Made by a program: the position numbers and the translations under genes
From: Heracleum sosnowskyi
Lineage: Eukaryota; Streptophyta; Magnoliopsida; Apiales; Apiaceae
Assembly: GCA_030848705.1 (NCBI GenBank)
Contig: CM061240.1
Span: 124,298,998 to 124,362,997 of the forward strand
Direction: 5' to 3'
Length of the DNA stretch: 64,000 nucleotides
Shown: one piece after another, positions 34,906-45,449 of the stretch
How positions within the stretch are numbered: the first letter of the stretch is position 1
Layout: the number at the start of each line of letters is the position of its first letter
The notes under the pieces: model-generated
What the model was told of the DNA's origin: nothing
Seen by the model: only the letters and a program-made list of their open reading frames with translations
Databases searched by the model: none

Positions 34906-37900
34906 GTATTATAGGGTGGAACTGTCGTGGGCTGGCCAACCCACGAGCAGTTAATTTTTTTAAGGAGCTAGTCCAACAAATACGGCCCAGTTTGATTTTT
35001 CTTTCTGAAATTTTAGGTAATAAGAAAAAGGTGGAGAAAGTTTGTAGAATGATTCATTTTGCAGATTGTTTTGTCGTAGACTCGCAGGGACAAGGAGGTG
35101 GGTTAGCACTATTATGGAAAAATGCTGGTTCAGTAGAAATAAAGGGAAGTTGTAATCATTATATAGACTTCGAGGTGGCTTGTGAGCAGGTAGGTCGTTG
35201 GAGGTACACTGGTTTTTATGGGTGTCCGGAGCGTTACAGAAGACATGAATCCTGGGATTTACTACGAGAGTTAGCTGGGGAATCAAACCTACCATGGTGT
35301 ATATTGGGGGATTTTAATGACAGGATGTTTGCGCATGAAAAGAAAGGGGGTAGACCTCACCCTAGGACGCTGTTAGAGGGTTTTACAGAGACAGTTTATG
35401 AGTGTGGGCTAGTGGATATGGGATTTGTAGGCAATGAATTCACATGGGAGAGATCAAGAGGCCAGCGTAACTGGATACAGGAGCGTCCTGATAGGGGGCT
35501 AGCAAATCAGAGCTGGCAGGACTTGTTTCCAGATGCACAAGTAAAAGTATGGGACGTGTCAACTTCAGATCATCTTCCGTTGGTGGTAGAGTTACATAAG
35601 CAAGTATATGTTCCAAAAGGTCGTCGGTTTAGATTTGAGAACATTTGGATAAAGGAGGCTGATTGCTACAATTTAGTAAATGAAAGCTGGAATGCTCATG
35701 AAGGAATAAGTATAATAGACAGAATTCAATATTGCACATTGAAATTAGAGGAATGGGGTGGAGGGAGTTTGAAGGAAATCGGTTTGGAGATAAAGCAGAG
35801 TAAGGTGATGTTGAGCAGGTTAGGTCGAGACGGGATGAGTATGGGGCTAGGAAGTACAATGAAGAAAGGGATAAATATCTGCGTTTATTGGAGAAACGGG
35901 AAGTTTTTTGGAGCCAAAGAGCGAAACAGTTTTGGCTAAAACATGGGGATCAGAACTCTAGATTTTTTCACAGGTTTGCTACAGGTCGGAAAAAACATAA
36001 TCAGCTGAAAGGGTTGCGGAACAAGGATGGGGAATGGAAAGAGGAGGCTAAGCATATGCAGGATATTGTGGTTGAGTATTTTGAAAGTTTGTTTAAGTCT
36101 ATAGCACCTACTGAGGCATTAACGGAGAGAGAGATCGTCTCACGAGCTACAGAGGAGCAAAATATATATCTGTTGCAAACTATTGAGCAAGAAGAAGTAA
36201 AAGCAGCTATTTTCTCCATGCATCCAGAGAAGTCACCAGGAGATGATGGACTCAATCCTGCATTTTATCAAACGTATTGGAGTATAGTTGGTAAGGACGT
36301 GGTTAAATTTTGTGCGGATTTCTTTGAAAGGGGGGAGATGCAACATGAGATAAATCGTACTGTGGTTTGCCTGATTCCAAAGATAAAAAATCCTCAATGT
36401 ATGTCTGAGTTACGGCCGATATCTTTATGCAATGTGTTGTTCAGAACATTGTCGAAAGTAATGGCGAATAGACTTAAATGTTGTTTGCCTAACTTAATTT
36501 CGATAAATCAGAGTGCATTTGTGGAAGGAAGGCTGTTGACGGATAATGCCTTAGTGGCGTTCGAGCTCAATCATTACATTCGACGGAAAACTCAAGGGAA
36601 ATATGGATATGCTGGTCTCAAGATAGATGTTTCCAAAGCATATGATCGGCTTGAATGGCAGTTTGTGGAGGATATGTTGACTAAATTCGGGTTTCACCAG
36701 ACATGGATTGCTAGAATCATGACCTGTATACGAACTGTTACATATAGTTTTTTGCAGCAGGGCAAGGTGTTTGGTGAGGTTAAACCAGAGAGGGGGATCC
36801 GGCAAGGGGATCCTATATCCCCATATCTATATATCTTATGTGCTGAAGGCCTTAGTGCGATATTGAGAAGGAATGAGGAGGCTGGATTGATCCATGGAGG
36901 CAAGATTGCGAATGGAGCACCAAGGGTATCTCACTTACTTTTTGCAGATGACTGTTATCTGTTCTTTAAGGCAACAGTGAGTGAGGCGAGGACTATGAAA
37001 AACGTGTTGAAAAGATATGAAGGAATGTCTGGGCAAGCCATTAATTTAAACAAGTCGAGCATTACATTCAGTCCTAATACGGTAGTGGAAGACAGACGGA
37101 GAATATGTGATGCTTTGGAAGTGGATGAAGTGGATACACCTGGTAGATATTTGGGTATACCAATGACAGTGGGGAGGAAAAAGAAGGAGGTGTTCGTTTT
37201 CCTTACTGATAAGGTGAAACAGAAGCTTCAGGTTTGGAGTAATAAGGGGATGTCGAAGGCTGGGAAGTACACATTATTAAAGACAGCAGGTCAAGTGGTG
37301 CCAAATTTCTGGATGAATCTTATGACTATTCCAACTGAAGTGTGTAACGTGATGCAAAGACAAATGAATAAGTTTTGGTGGGGTAATGGAGGTCAAAACA
37401 AGGGTGTGAGGTGGATGGCGTGGGGGAAAATGTGTGAGGAAAAGGAAAGTGGGGGTTTGGGGTACAAAGACTTGCAGCAGTTTAACTTAGCAATGCTCGC
37501 AAAGCAAGGTTGGAGGCTGGTAAACGGGGAGAATAATTTTGTTACAAGCATAATGAAAGCATGTTACTTTCCGAAAACAGATTTTTTAAATGCTAAGTTG
37601 GGAGACAATCCTAGTTATATGTGGCGTAGCATCTTATCGGCTCAAGAGATTGTGAGGAAAGGCTGCAGAAGGAAGATTGGTGATGGGAAGGATACATTTG
37701 TTTGGAAAGTTCCCTGGCTTCCGGGTGTGGATAATGGAATGCTTACGACTGAAATGCCAGGCCAGTTGGAAAATATTAAAGTGGATGGGCTGATGCAGAT
37801 TAGTGAAAGGAAGTGGGATGATGAGATTTTGAGAGACATATGTAATGATAGGGATAGACTATTGATTTCAAAAATTGTATTGCCAAGGAGAGAGATGCAG

Positions 37901-38956
37901 GACTCGTGGTACTGGATCTTTGATGAAAAAGGGGACTTCACGGTTAGGAGTTGCTATAGACAATTAAGAGGGGAGAGGAGTTTATTAAATGCAAATTTTT
38001 GGAGGAAGATATGGTCACTAATGCTGCCAAGTAAGGTTATTCATTTTGTATGGCGTACATGTAGACTTTTTCTACCAACTGCGGTTGATTTGAGAAGTAA
38101 ACGTGTTAATGTCGAAGCTACGTGCTCGTGGTGTCAAACTCATGAGGAAAATGGTGTCCATGTACTGTTTGATTGTATATTCGCAAGAGAGGTTTGGAAT
38201 GCTGTGGGATTATCAAATTTAATACAGTACACACCAGGGGATAATGTGTTTGATGTGTTTTTAAGAATCTTTGATCAGTGTTCAAGGGACCAGGCTGCTT
38301 TAGTAGCTCTTTTTTGCTGGAACATTTGGAACCGTCGTAATAAATGGGTATGGGATCGCATTAACATGTCAGTGTATGGAACTAAAGCAGCAGCGTTAAG
38401 GTTATTAGATGAGTGGAAGAGGGCTCAACAGGAGGAGGAAAAACAAAAACGAGGTCAGAATCTTGGTGATAAGGTTTGGAAGAAGCCTGTTGTAGGATGG
38501 GTGAAGATTAATACGGACGCTGCGGTTAGTCCCGGAAGTCCAGGCATAGGAACTGGTGCTGTGATCAGAGATGAAGATGGTCGCTTCCTGCACGCGCGTT
38601 GTATGGAAATTGCGGGAGATTGGAGTGTCAAAGAGGCTGAGGCTCGGAGTCTTAAGGATGCTATTGGCTGGACAGTGCGACTGGGGTTCAAAAAATGCAT
38701 CTTTGAAACGGATTCGAATCTCACAGTAGATGCATGTAATGGTGGTAGTGGAAATTCGAATTTCCATTCCATTGTGAAGGAATGCGTTGAAGGTTTTCAG
38801 CACCTAGATGATGTACAGGTGCAGTTTAGTTACAAATCTGCGAACATAGTAGCTCATACGTTAGCTCGAGCTTCTATTTCTATGTCAGGTTTTCATGAAT
38901 GGCAGGGGAATGCCCCTGAATTCATCCTTGATGTCTTGAATTTTGATATGAATTAA
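34902..38956 (+). pseudogene. LINE ORF2 (AP endonuclease, RT, RNase H), one frameshift
   Basis: ATG at 34902. The endonuclease runs to about 35600 (WNCRGLANPRA, LGDFND, SDHLPLV). The RT lies at about 36220-37200 (KSPGDDGLNPAFYQ, RPISLCNVL, FADDCYLFF; the FADD catalytic motif is intact). A zinc-binding segment follows (CSWCQTHEENGVHVLFDC, about 38130) and then an RNase H of the RVT_3 type (VKINTDAAVSPGSPGIGTGA, FETDSNLTVDACNGG). The stop is TAA at 38954-38956. A single frameshift near 35827 separates endonuclease from RT; the RT part is otherwise open for over 1000 codons. The enzyme nicks target DNA and copies LINE RNA there. Confidence 0.93.
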
Positions 38957-39177
38957 TGAAATGCAAGTGCTTTTATTTCAACAAAAAAAAAGTCATAAGT
39001 AATAAGTTTAAGTTTATCCAAACGAGCTCATAACCTCTAAGTATGTGTCTCCAACTAAACCAGTCCGCATTGCTCTAAAGCCGATATATGTTATCGGAAG
39101 AAGTCGATTATAATGCAAATTTAAAACTTAGTAATTGAAATCATTTTTGATTGAAATCAAATATAACCTTAAACGTA

Positions 39178-40431
39178 TGGTATGTGCAATGGTTGCTTGA
39201 TAAAGAAAATGGTTTCTTAACCACACATATGCCAATGTAGTTACAGGACATCACAGTTCGAAGTCTCGTGAATGTGTTCGATAATACATGGAATTTGGAT
39301 ATTATTCGTGATATTTGCAACGACAGTGATGTGGAATTAATTAAACGAATTCCAATTCCATTTATGAATAGGGAGTATTCGTGGTTTTGGTTACTTGATG
39401 AAAATGGTCAGTTCACAGTAAGGAGCTATTACAGATTGTTACAAGGGGAACAACATAATGCTCACACATTGTTTTGGAAGCGATTGTGGTCGTTGAAACT
39501 CCCTGGAAAGGTGAGTAATTTTCTCTGGAGAGTGTGTGCAGGGTGCTTACCGATTGTACATGCACTGGCTATGAAACAGGTCAGTGTGGATGCAAGATGC
39601 CCTTGGTGTTACAGTGAGCTGGAGAGTGACATACATGCTCTCTTTTCGTGTGATTTTGCTAACACAATTTGGTCAGGTACGGGGCTAAATCAATTTATTA
39701 AAGTGTCTTTAAATGATACGGCGTTCATAGTGCTACGTAATGCTTTTACAGTGTGCACGAAGGAACAATGTGTATTGATTGGTATGCTTAGTTGGAGTAT
39801 ATGGAATAGGCGTAAGAAGTGGGTGTGGGAGAAAGCTAATGGTTCTGTATTTGGTGTTCGAGCTGCAGCGACCAATCTGTTGTATGACTGGTAGGAAGCC
39901 CAGGTAAGTGTGCATCGTGGTAATGCTCAGGTGGAGGTAGCTGCTAAAAGTTGGAATAAACCACCAGTGGGGTGGGTGAAAGCAAATGTGGACGCTGCTG
40001 TTTTTCAAGACGGTAGTATTGGCGTTGCATGTGTGATTCGTGATTCCCAGGGAAGGTTTCAAAGGGCGGGGTGCAGAAGAATTGAGGGAGCATGACAACC
40101 AAGAAAGGCGAAGGCTGTAGGCTTGAGAGAAGCATTGACTTGGAAAAAAGATTTAAATCTCTATCATTGCATCCTTGAGACGGATTCAAAACCGCTTGTT
40201 AATGCTTGTAATGGTAAGGTAGGAGAAGCATATTTCGGGACAATTGTGTTGGATTGTGTCCAACTCTTAAAGCACATTGATCACGTGCTAGTTGAATTTG
40301 TATATCGGTCTGCGAATAGTGTGGCGCACTTACTAGCCCAAGCTACACGTTCTATGTCAGACTTAGGGGAGTGGCATGATGTCACTCCGCCTGATTTTAT
40401 TTATCATGTATTTGACTCTGATAGTATTTAA
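39178..40431 (+). pseudogene. LINE ORF2 3' part (zinc-binding segment and RNase H)
   Basis: Reads in one frame: WSLKLPGKVSNFLWRVCAGC, then CPWCYSELESDIHALFSCDF, then RNase H (GWVKANVDAAVFQDGSIGVA, LETDSKPLVNACNG), ending DSDSI with TAA at 40429-40431. In-frame stops are TAG near 39230, TAG at 39892-39894 and TGA at 40093-40095. It is clearly related to, but diverged from, the LINE at 33519-38989. Confidence 0.92.
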
Positions 40432-40460
40432 CTAATGCAATTACGTTTTATTCAAAAAAA
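39178..40460 (+). mobile_element. 5'-truncated L1-type LINE
   Basis: Flanked by atataaccttaaacgta (39161-39177) and atataaccttaaatgta (40461-40477): a 17-bp duplication with one mismatch. It ends in attcaaaaaaa. LINE sequence starts at once after the left duplication, inside the region between RT and RNase H, as expected for incomplete reverse transcription. Confidence 0.95.
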
Positions 40461-40477
40461 ATATAACCTTAAATGTA

Positions 40478-40947
40478 ACCAAAATGAATTTTAACTATTT
40501 TTCAGAGAAAATAGAAAAAAAGTTTACATTTAATTACAAACTTAAAGAGGAGTGAATTTTTTGATGATGTTCTTAAAGGAAGTCATAATTCTTTAAACTA
40601 AATGGGGTTGTTGGCTGTCGGCGCTAATGTTGAGCGCTATGATTTTTTATAAGAAATGTGGTTGTTTGTACGAAGTTAATAAATGAGGATGTGTAATTAT
40701 GAGTTGAGTAAGACTTTCTCCAAAAAAAAAATTAAAAAAAATTGTATAATAATTAAAAGGGTAAAGAGAATTTAAAGTTACTTTTAGATAATTTTTCTAA
40801 AGTTAATTGCATTATTTACCTTTTAATAAAGCAAGTCTACCATCATTTGTTATTTCAAATGTGATCGGAAACTTCTAAATCTATTTATAGTAAGTATTAA
40901 ATGTTTTGTTGAATTTAAAATAATGAATGATTATAGTTTAATATTAT
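40478..40947. other. AT-rich intergenic DNA, no gene seen
   Basis: No coding or RNA signal. It contains short A runs (about 40720-40740). Confidence 0.5.
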
Positions 40948-41694
40948 TGTGAGAGAAATTTGGTACAACACAATTGAGAGAATCTTGCTGGAATATCTGT
41001 AGAATGCGTCCTTGGTTATTTGACAGAGCTTCAGGTTCGTAGCTGAACAACTGAAGCTTAATAATGGAATTTAGAAAGAAAACAATATTTTTGGGCTGAG
41101 TTGACAAAACCACCGGATGAAAAATGCAAATTAAATCCTACTCGGCCAGCCAATTCAACGGAATATGTATCACAAATAGTACACGAGCCTTATGCGTGTA
41201 GAGAGTGAAAATCTGAATCTTTTAGTCAAAAGCCTACATGTCCTATTTATAGGAATCAAACCCCGTGTAGTTCTATTAGGTTAAACCTCTCATTTCTTGC
41301 CAATTAAGTCATCTCGAGATAATCCATCCCAGAGTTTTTACTTATCCGAATACCTCATGCTAAGCTTCCAAGTGTCCTTGCCCAAGTACCCCTCTAGGAA
41401 CCCTAAATCCTCTATTTATTTGATAATTATCCGAATATTATTGATATAAATCCATTTTTGGTTGTAATTATCCAATCCCTGGCGGTTTATATTTGATAAA
41501 CGCCTTTATTTTAGGGATAATCACGTATTTCTAGAAAATAGGAAGTAGAATTATCATCCAACTCCAATTCTGTCCAGTGGAGGTGTAGACAACTCTGAAC
41601 CTGCATCTCACCTGAACCTGCTCCACAGCTTACTCTGAACCTCGGTACTACGAAGCTGTACCATCATCCATATTAACCTTATCAGAGCACAACA
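40948..41694 (+). repeat. Possible solo LTR or LTR remnant, ~750 bp
   Basis: This segment is less AT-rich than its flanks, starts tgtgagagaaatttgg and ends gagcacaaca. Near the end ttatcagagc resembles part of a tRNA-Met primer site. There is no coding frame. A clean 5-bp duplication is not visible (attat against aatat), so this is tentative. Confidence 0.35.
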
Positions 41695-43827
41695 AATATG
41701 ATAAAATTTAGAAAAATTACCTAAAGATAATTATAGATTCCTTTTACGTACCCATAAAAATATCAATAATTTGACATAAATTTAATTCTTTTCTTCTTTA
41801 AAAAAAAAATTAGAAAACACAACTATATATAAATGGTTTTTCTTTATATTCCTTCCCCTTAACTTCTACTCTTTTTTCTTTAATATAAAAAAGTGAGGAA
41901 CAAACAGTGTACCACGGGCTAAACTCCGGGCTTGATTTAATTTAGTGCGGCACACCAGTTTTATTTATTTTTTAAAATAATGAAACCACCTGATTTGTGC
42001 TACCTAGACTCATTCACATATATATTGAAACTTGAAAGAAATAGGTAGCTAAATAGGACAATGATTGGACATATATATTTTTTAATTTTGACGAGTTCTT
42101 GGTTGTTCGAGTCTTCGATCATCATGATTGGGCCAACATTTAACATGGCCCGAGTTAAGTTGACATGCCTCGCCAACAAGGCTCAAAACAAAAATATATA
42201 AACAAACCCAATTACAAGAAAGTTCGGAGATGCCCAAATGTAGAAATTGATGTCCCAGGAGTCGAACTCGTGACCCCCGTCAACCAGAGCTTTGATACCA
42301 CGTTGAGTAACCAGTCCATCTAAAACCTTAAAGTGTTAGAGGAAGGTCCCAAATGGATCTTATGCTATATTTCAACAATACATAAACAAAATAGGACTAC
42401 TTCTTACCCTGACAAGGGTTGCTAAGTACACATTTCCCAGAAAATTTGTCATGGCAAGAAATACCTCTTTTGATCTCTTTTTTTACTTAAAAATTTGTTC
42501 CAAACTCCAAAAATATCAACCTTAACTCAGGGTAACAAAAAATTGTGCATGAAAAAGGGAGGTAAAATAGTGTATACATATATAGATGAAGAGAGATCTA
42601 GGGAGAAATATAGGGAGAGTATTATCTAGGAGTAAGAGAATTTAGATTCAGGTTATGTGTGAATGGATTTACTAAAAATATATAGAGGAAAAATCTTTTG
42701 TATTGTTAGGAAAATTAAATGAGAGGAGAGTCTGATAAGGAAGACTTGTAACGGTAGAATTAAATGAGAAGCGAGCCTTAAGAGGAAGAATTTATAACGA
42801 TAGCACTTAGCAGCTTAATATAATCAAACAAATTGTAATTAAGTTTCAATTTAACTTAAATTATGGCATTAGTTAGTGAGAATTTGATGAAATGTTTAGT
42901 TTCAACTATCCGTGCTATGCACACGGATTTTTAAAAAAATTATTTAATTATGATAAATTAAATAATTTTAGATTTAAGATCAAATAGCAGAATAACTGGT
43001 TTGCTTTAAATGTTAAAATAAATTCGTTCAAAAAACATTTTTCTATATTTGGTTATATCTATAACATATTTTGTAAGATAATTTACATTAAATGCTTACC
43101 AAAAAATAAAAGATTGTTTTAAATTTTAATTAATGAACTTACCATAAGTATTATTACGGATTAATGATATTCAAAATTGAATATAAAAAGTTTCTATAAT
43201 TAAAGATAGGTCAAAATAAGTATATGAATCTTCTACAAACCTAAATATGGATACCAAGTCTAAAATAGATAGTCCACATGTGAAATCTATATATTAACGG
43301 AACATAAATATTGATACCGAACCTAAGAAATGGGTTATACAAAAATTTATAATATATAAATTTAGTTACTTAAATCATGACATTAGTCAGAAGTTGAAAT
43401 TGATGCGCTAGTTATGCATAAATTAAATTTGATGTTACAGCAAATTTGTTTTATTTTAAAAAGTATTCTTAAATTTATAAATAGACTCTTTTCTTTCCAT
43501 TGACTTACTTATTTTGCTAATAATTCATTCGAAAATATATTTCATTTTTTTTGGTGTTGATCTATTTCAAAATAGATGAATTCCACGTGCTTTCTTTGGA
43601 TAACATTATGAAGCTAATGTAATTTTGACTTAGACGAGTCGCATGTTCAGAAAAGAGTTATTTTGAAACAATCAAGTCCCTGGGTCGAACTCTATTTGTA
43701 TCAATTATTTTGGAAGCAGGAACCCATTTCATTCGAAGCAGTTTAAAGCAAGGGTGCCCCTATTTTGTTTTCTTAAATGGGTTCAAACAAAGAGCAAATG
43801 TCTCTCCCTCATTATGGATGCTCTAAT
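41695..43827. other. Old intergenic DNA, includes the empty-site paralogue 41990-42640
   Basis: No gene seen. 41990-42060, 42210-42480 and 42494-42640 match 8270-8335, 26990-27220 and 31549-31739 in the same order. At 42909-42928 a hairpin-like ccgtgctatgcacacgg resembles Helitron ends but is not followed by CTRR. 42940-43800 is AT-rich with no recognised content. Confidence 0.55.
42237..42301 (-). repeat. tRNA-like segment, SINE remnant candidate
   Basis: On the minus strand tggtatcaaagctctggttg is followed about 15 bases later by gagttcgactcctggg, which fits a pol III B box (GGTTCGANTCC-like). The spacing fits A and B boxes of a tRNA-derived SINE head. No poly(A) tail or target duplication was recognised. 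Confidence 0.4.
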
Positions 43828-44057
43828 TAGAGGTGGTCATACGAGCGGTTCTGAACGTGCAATCCGGACACGGCACGACTAAATGGTTCGGAAAACTCGG
43901 ACCGGGAACGGGGCGAATCAACTCGGCACGGCTCGTTTTCTGTAATGGGGCGAATACGGGTTGGATTTATGGAAACCGTGACCGGCACGGCACACGGCAC
44001 CGGCACAGCACGTGGACCGGCACGGCCCGCCCGTGAACCGTCCGCCTGGCACGTCTA
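43828..44057. mobile_element. GC-rich hAT-like short element or fragment
   Basis: Starts tagaggtggtcatacg and ends ggcacgtcta; the ends are roughly inverted (taga-gtg). The body is made of cggcacggcac-type repeats, as in plant hAT MITEs. The flanks (gctctaat / ataacatg) do not match, so there is no target duplication. A composite or truncated copy is likely. Confidence 0.45.
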
Positions 44058-44206
44058 ATAACATGCATGTGCTAAAAGTTAGTAATGTAAACGGTAACTT
44101 GTGTTGTGTTTGTAATTGTGTAATATATTATATTCCCTGCATACAAACGGTTTCTGACTTCTTTCTGTCTGAGTTCAACCAACGCCCCTCTGCAAGACCA
44201 ACGACT
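44053..44206 (-). repeat. Second copy of the Athila leader-like segment
   Basis: This ~154-bp stretch (from gtctaataacatgcatgtgc to accaacgact) is repeated at 51052-51205. Relative to the minus-strand element it lies just outside the 3' LTR. If the LTR really ends at 44207 this is a second leader, as in an LTR-internal-LTR-internal array; otherwise the LTR simply extends to 44053. Confidence 0.6.
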
Positions 44207-45449
44207 TGATGAGTAAAATTATAATACCGCAAGTGCACGGTGTCTGTTGTTAGCAAATACTAGCAAATACGGGGTCGAATCCACAAGGAGACAAGTTTCA
44301 AGAATTTCAATTTAACTATAAAATTGTTCCTAAAGAAAAAAGAGTGTTGAAGATTTTTACTAACTAAATAGTGCAAATTAAATGTCTTTTAAATCAATTA
44401 ACTAAAGTCTAGGGCAATGTAGGTTCACCATGCTTACACCAAAATTAGTCACAGAAATATAACAATTCAATGGGTTGAGGAATTAAAGTAATATTAATCT
44501 CTCTCAAGCATTAACACTTTCAGAAGTCCAATGATGCTCTCGCACTCACTTTCAATTCCGCTAATCGTATGTGTGCCTCTAGTGAGTAAAATCTCTCGAT
44601 CGATTACTCCTATTTGCATACAGTTAATCCATGATATTGGCCAATTACATAATTAAGCAATAAAACATATCAATTAGAATTACTTTTTACCCATTAAACT
44701 ACTAACAAATCAGAACATAATCATGGTGCAAACATGGCTTCCCTTTGCCCTAGAATGAAACGACTCACTCATACTTAGACTAAGAACAACAAGAATAATG
44801 AAGTAAGCCATGTAAAATCTATACTAATAAACAAGATGAGATAAAGAATACCTTATACGTTATATTAATGAAGAACAATGAATTCAAGCTTAACTAAGTG
44901 TTTACAATGGAAGAAGATGAAGAATAAGAACCCTAGCTCCTCCCAATGTACGTATGTATTTTTCTAAAGCTAATAATAATATCTAATAATCATAATCTGA
45001 TCCTAATAATAAAAGTATTTTAATGCTTTTAATGAATTTACAAATCAATCTTATACACCTAGTAGGATTCTTCAATCAAAATTCGTAGCTGTCTGATCCC
45101 TCCATTTTCTGGGCTGTTCCACTTGGATTTTGCTTATTGGACCACCTCTGAATTAAAGAGAATTCCACAAGTTTCGCGTGGACTGTAAGATCATCAAAAA
45201 CGGACTTCTGAAACTCAAGATGTGACCCAAACAATGTAGTCAGCCCACCTAGTCCAATAAATCCGAATTTCCATCTAATTAAGCTCCAAAATCAGCTATT
45301 TTCCTTTAAATCCTTCCAAGTTTAGATTTCTTTGTATCCTACAATAAAACAATAAAATCTATCAAATAAATATCCAAATCAATGCAAAACACAATAAATA
45401 TGAGAATAAAATCATCTAAAATACATATAAAAATATATTCTATCAAACA
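44207..45449 (-). repeat. Athila 3' LTR
   Basis: tgatgagtaaaattataata ... ctatcaaaca. The outer edge is set by likeness to the solo LTR 14062-15633, the inner edge by CA followed by tccacacacta, a purine-rich stretch on the minus strand that could be the PPT. It matches the right LTR up to the point where SIRE interrupts it. Confidence 0.7.

Larger units (their letters stand above)
33519..38989 (+). mobile_element. L1-type LINE, near full length, 5.5 kb
   Basis: Flanked by the 16-bp duplication aagtcataagtaataa (33503-33518 and 38990-39005). It has a 5' UTR (33519-33733), ORF1, ORF2 (endonuclease, RT, RNase H) and a short A tail (acaaaaaaaa). The 16-bp TSD, A tail and ORF order fit target-primed insertion by a plant L1. 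One frameshift in each ORF disables it. Confidence 0.96.
33172..39036. mobile_element. MITE-like element split by a LINE
   Basis: The left end gagcctgtttggctccggct (33176) and the right end tttatccaaacgagctc (39013-39029) are imperfect inverted repeats. Without the LINE and one target duplication the element is about 380 bp, AT-rich and non-coding. Its ends resemble those of the element at 8350-8657. Confidence 0.65.

Noticed and set aside
40940..41700. Confirmed solo LTR
   Set aside because: The 5-base flanks do not match, so it was kept only as a low-confidence candidate.
42909..42928. Helitron-like hairpin ccgtgctatgcacacgg
   Set aside because: Imperfect stem and no CTRR-T directly downstream; not enough for an end.
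43820..44065. Complete hAT element with target duplication
   Set aside because: The ends are only roughly inverted and the 8-base flanks (gctctaat, ataacatg) differ.
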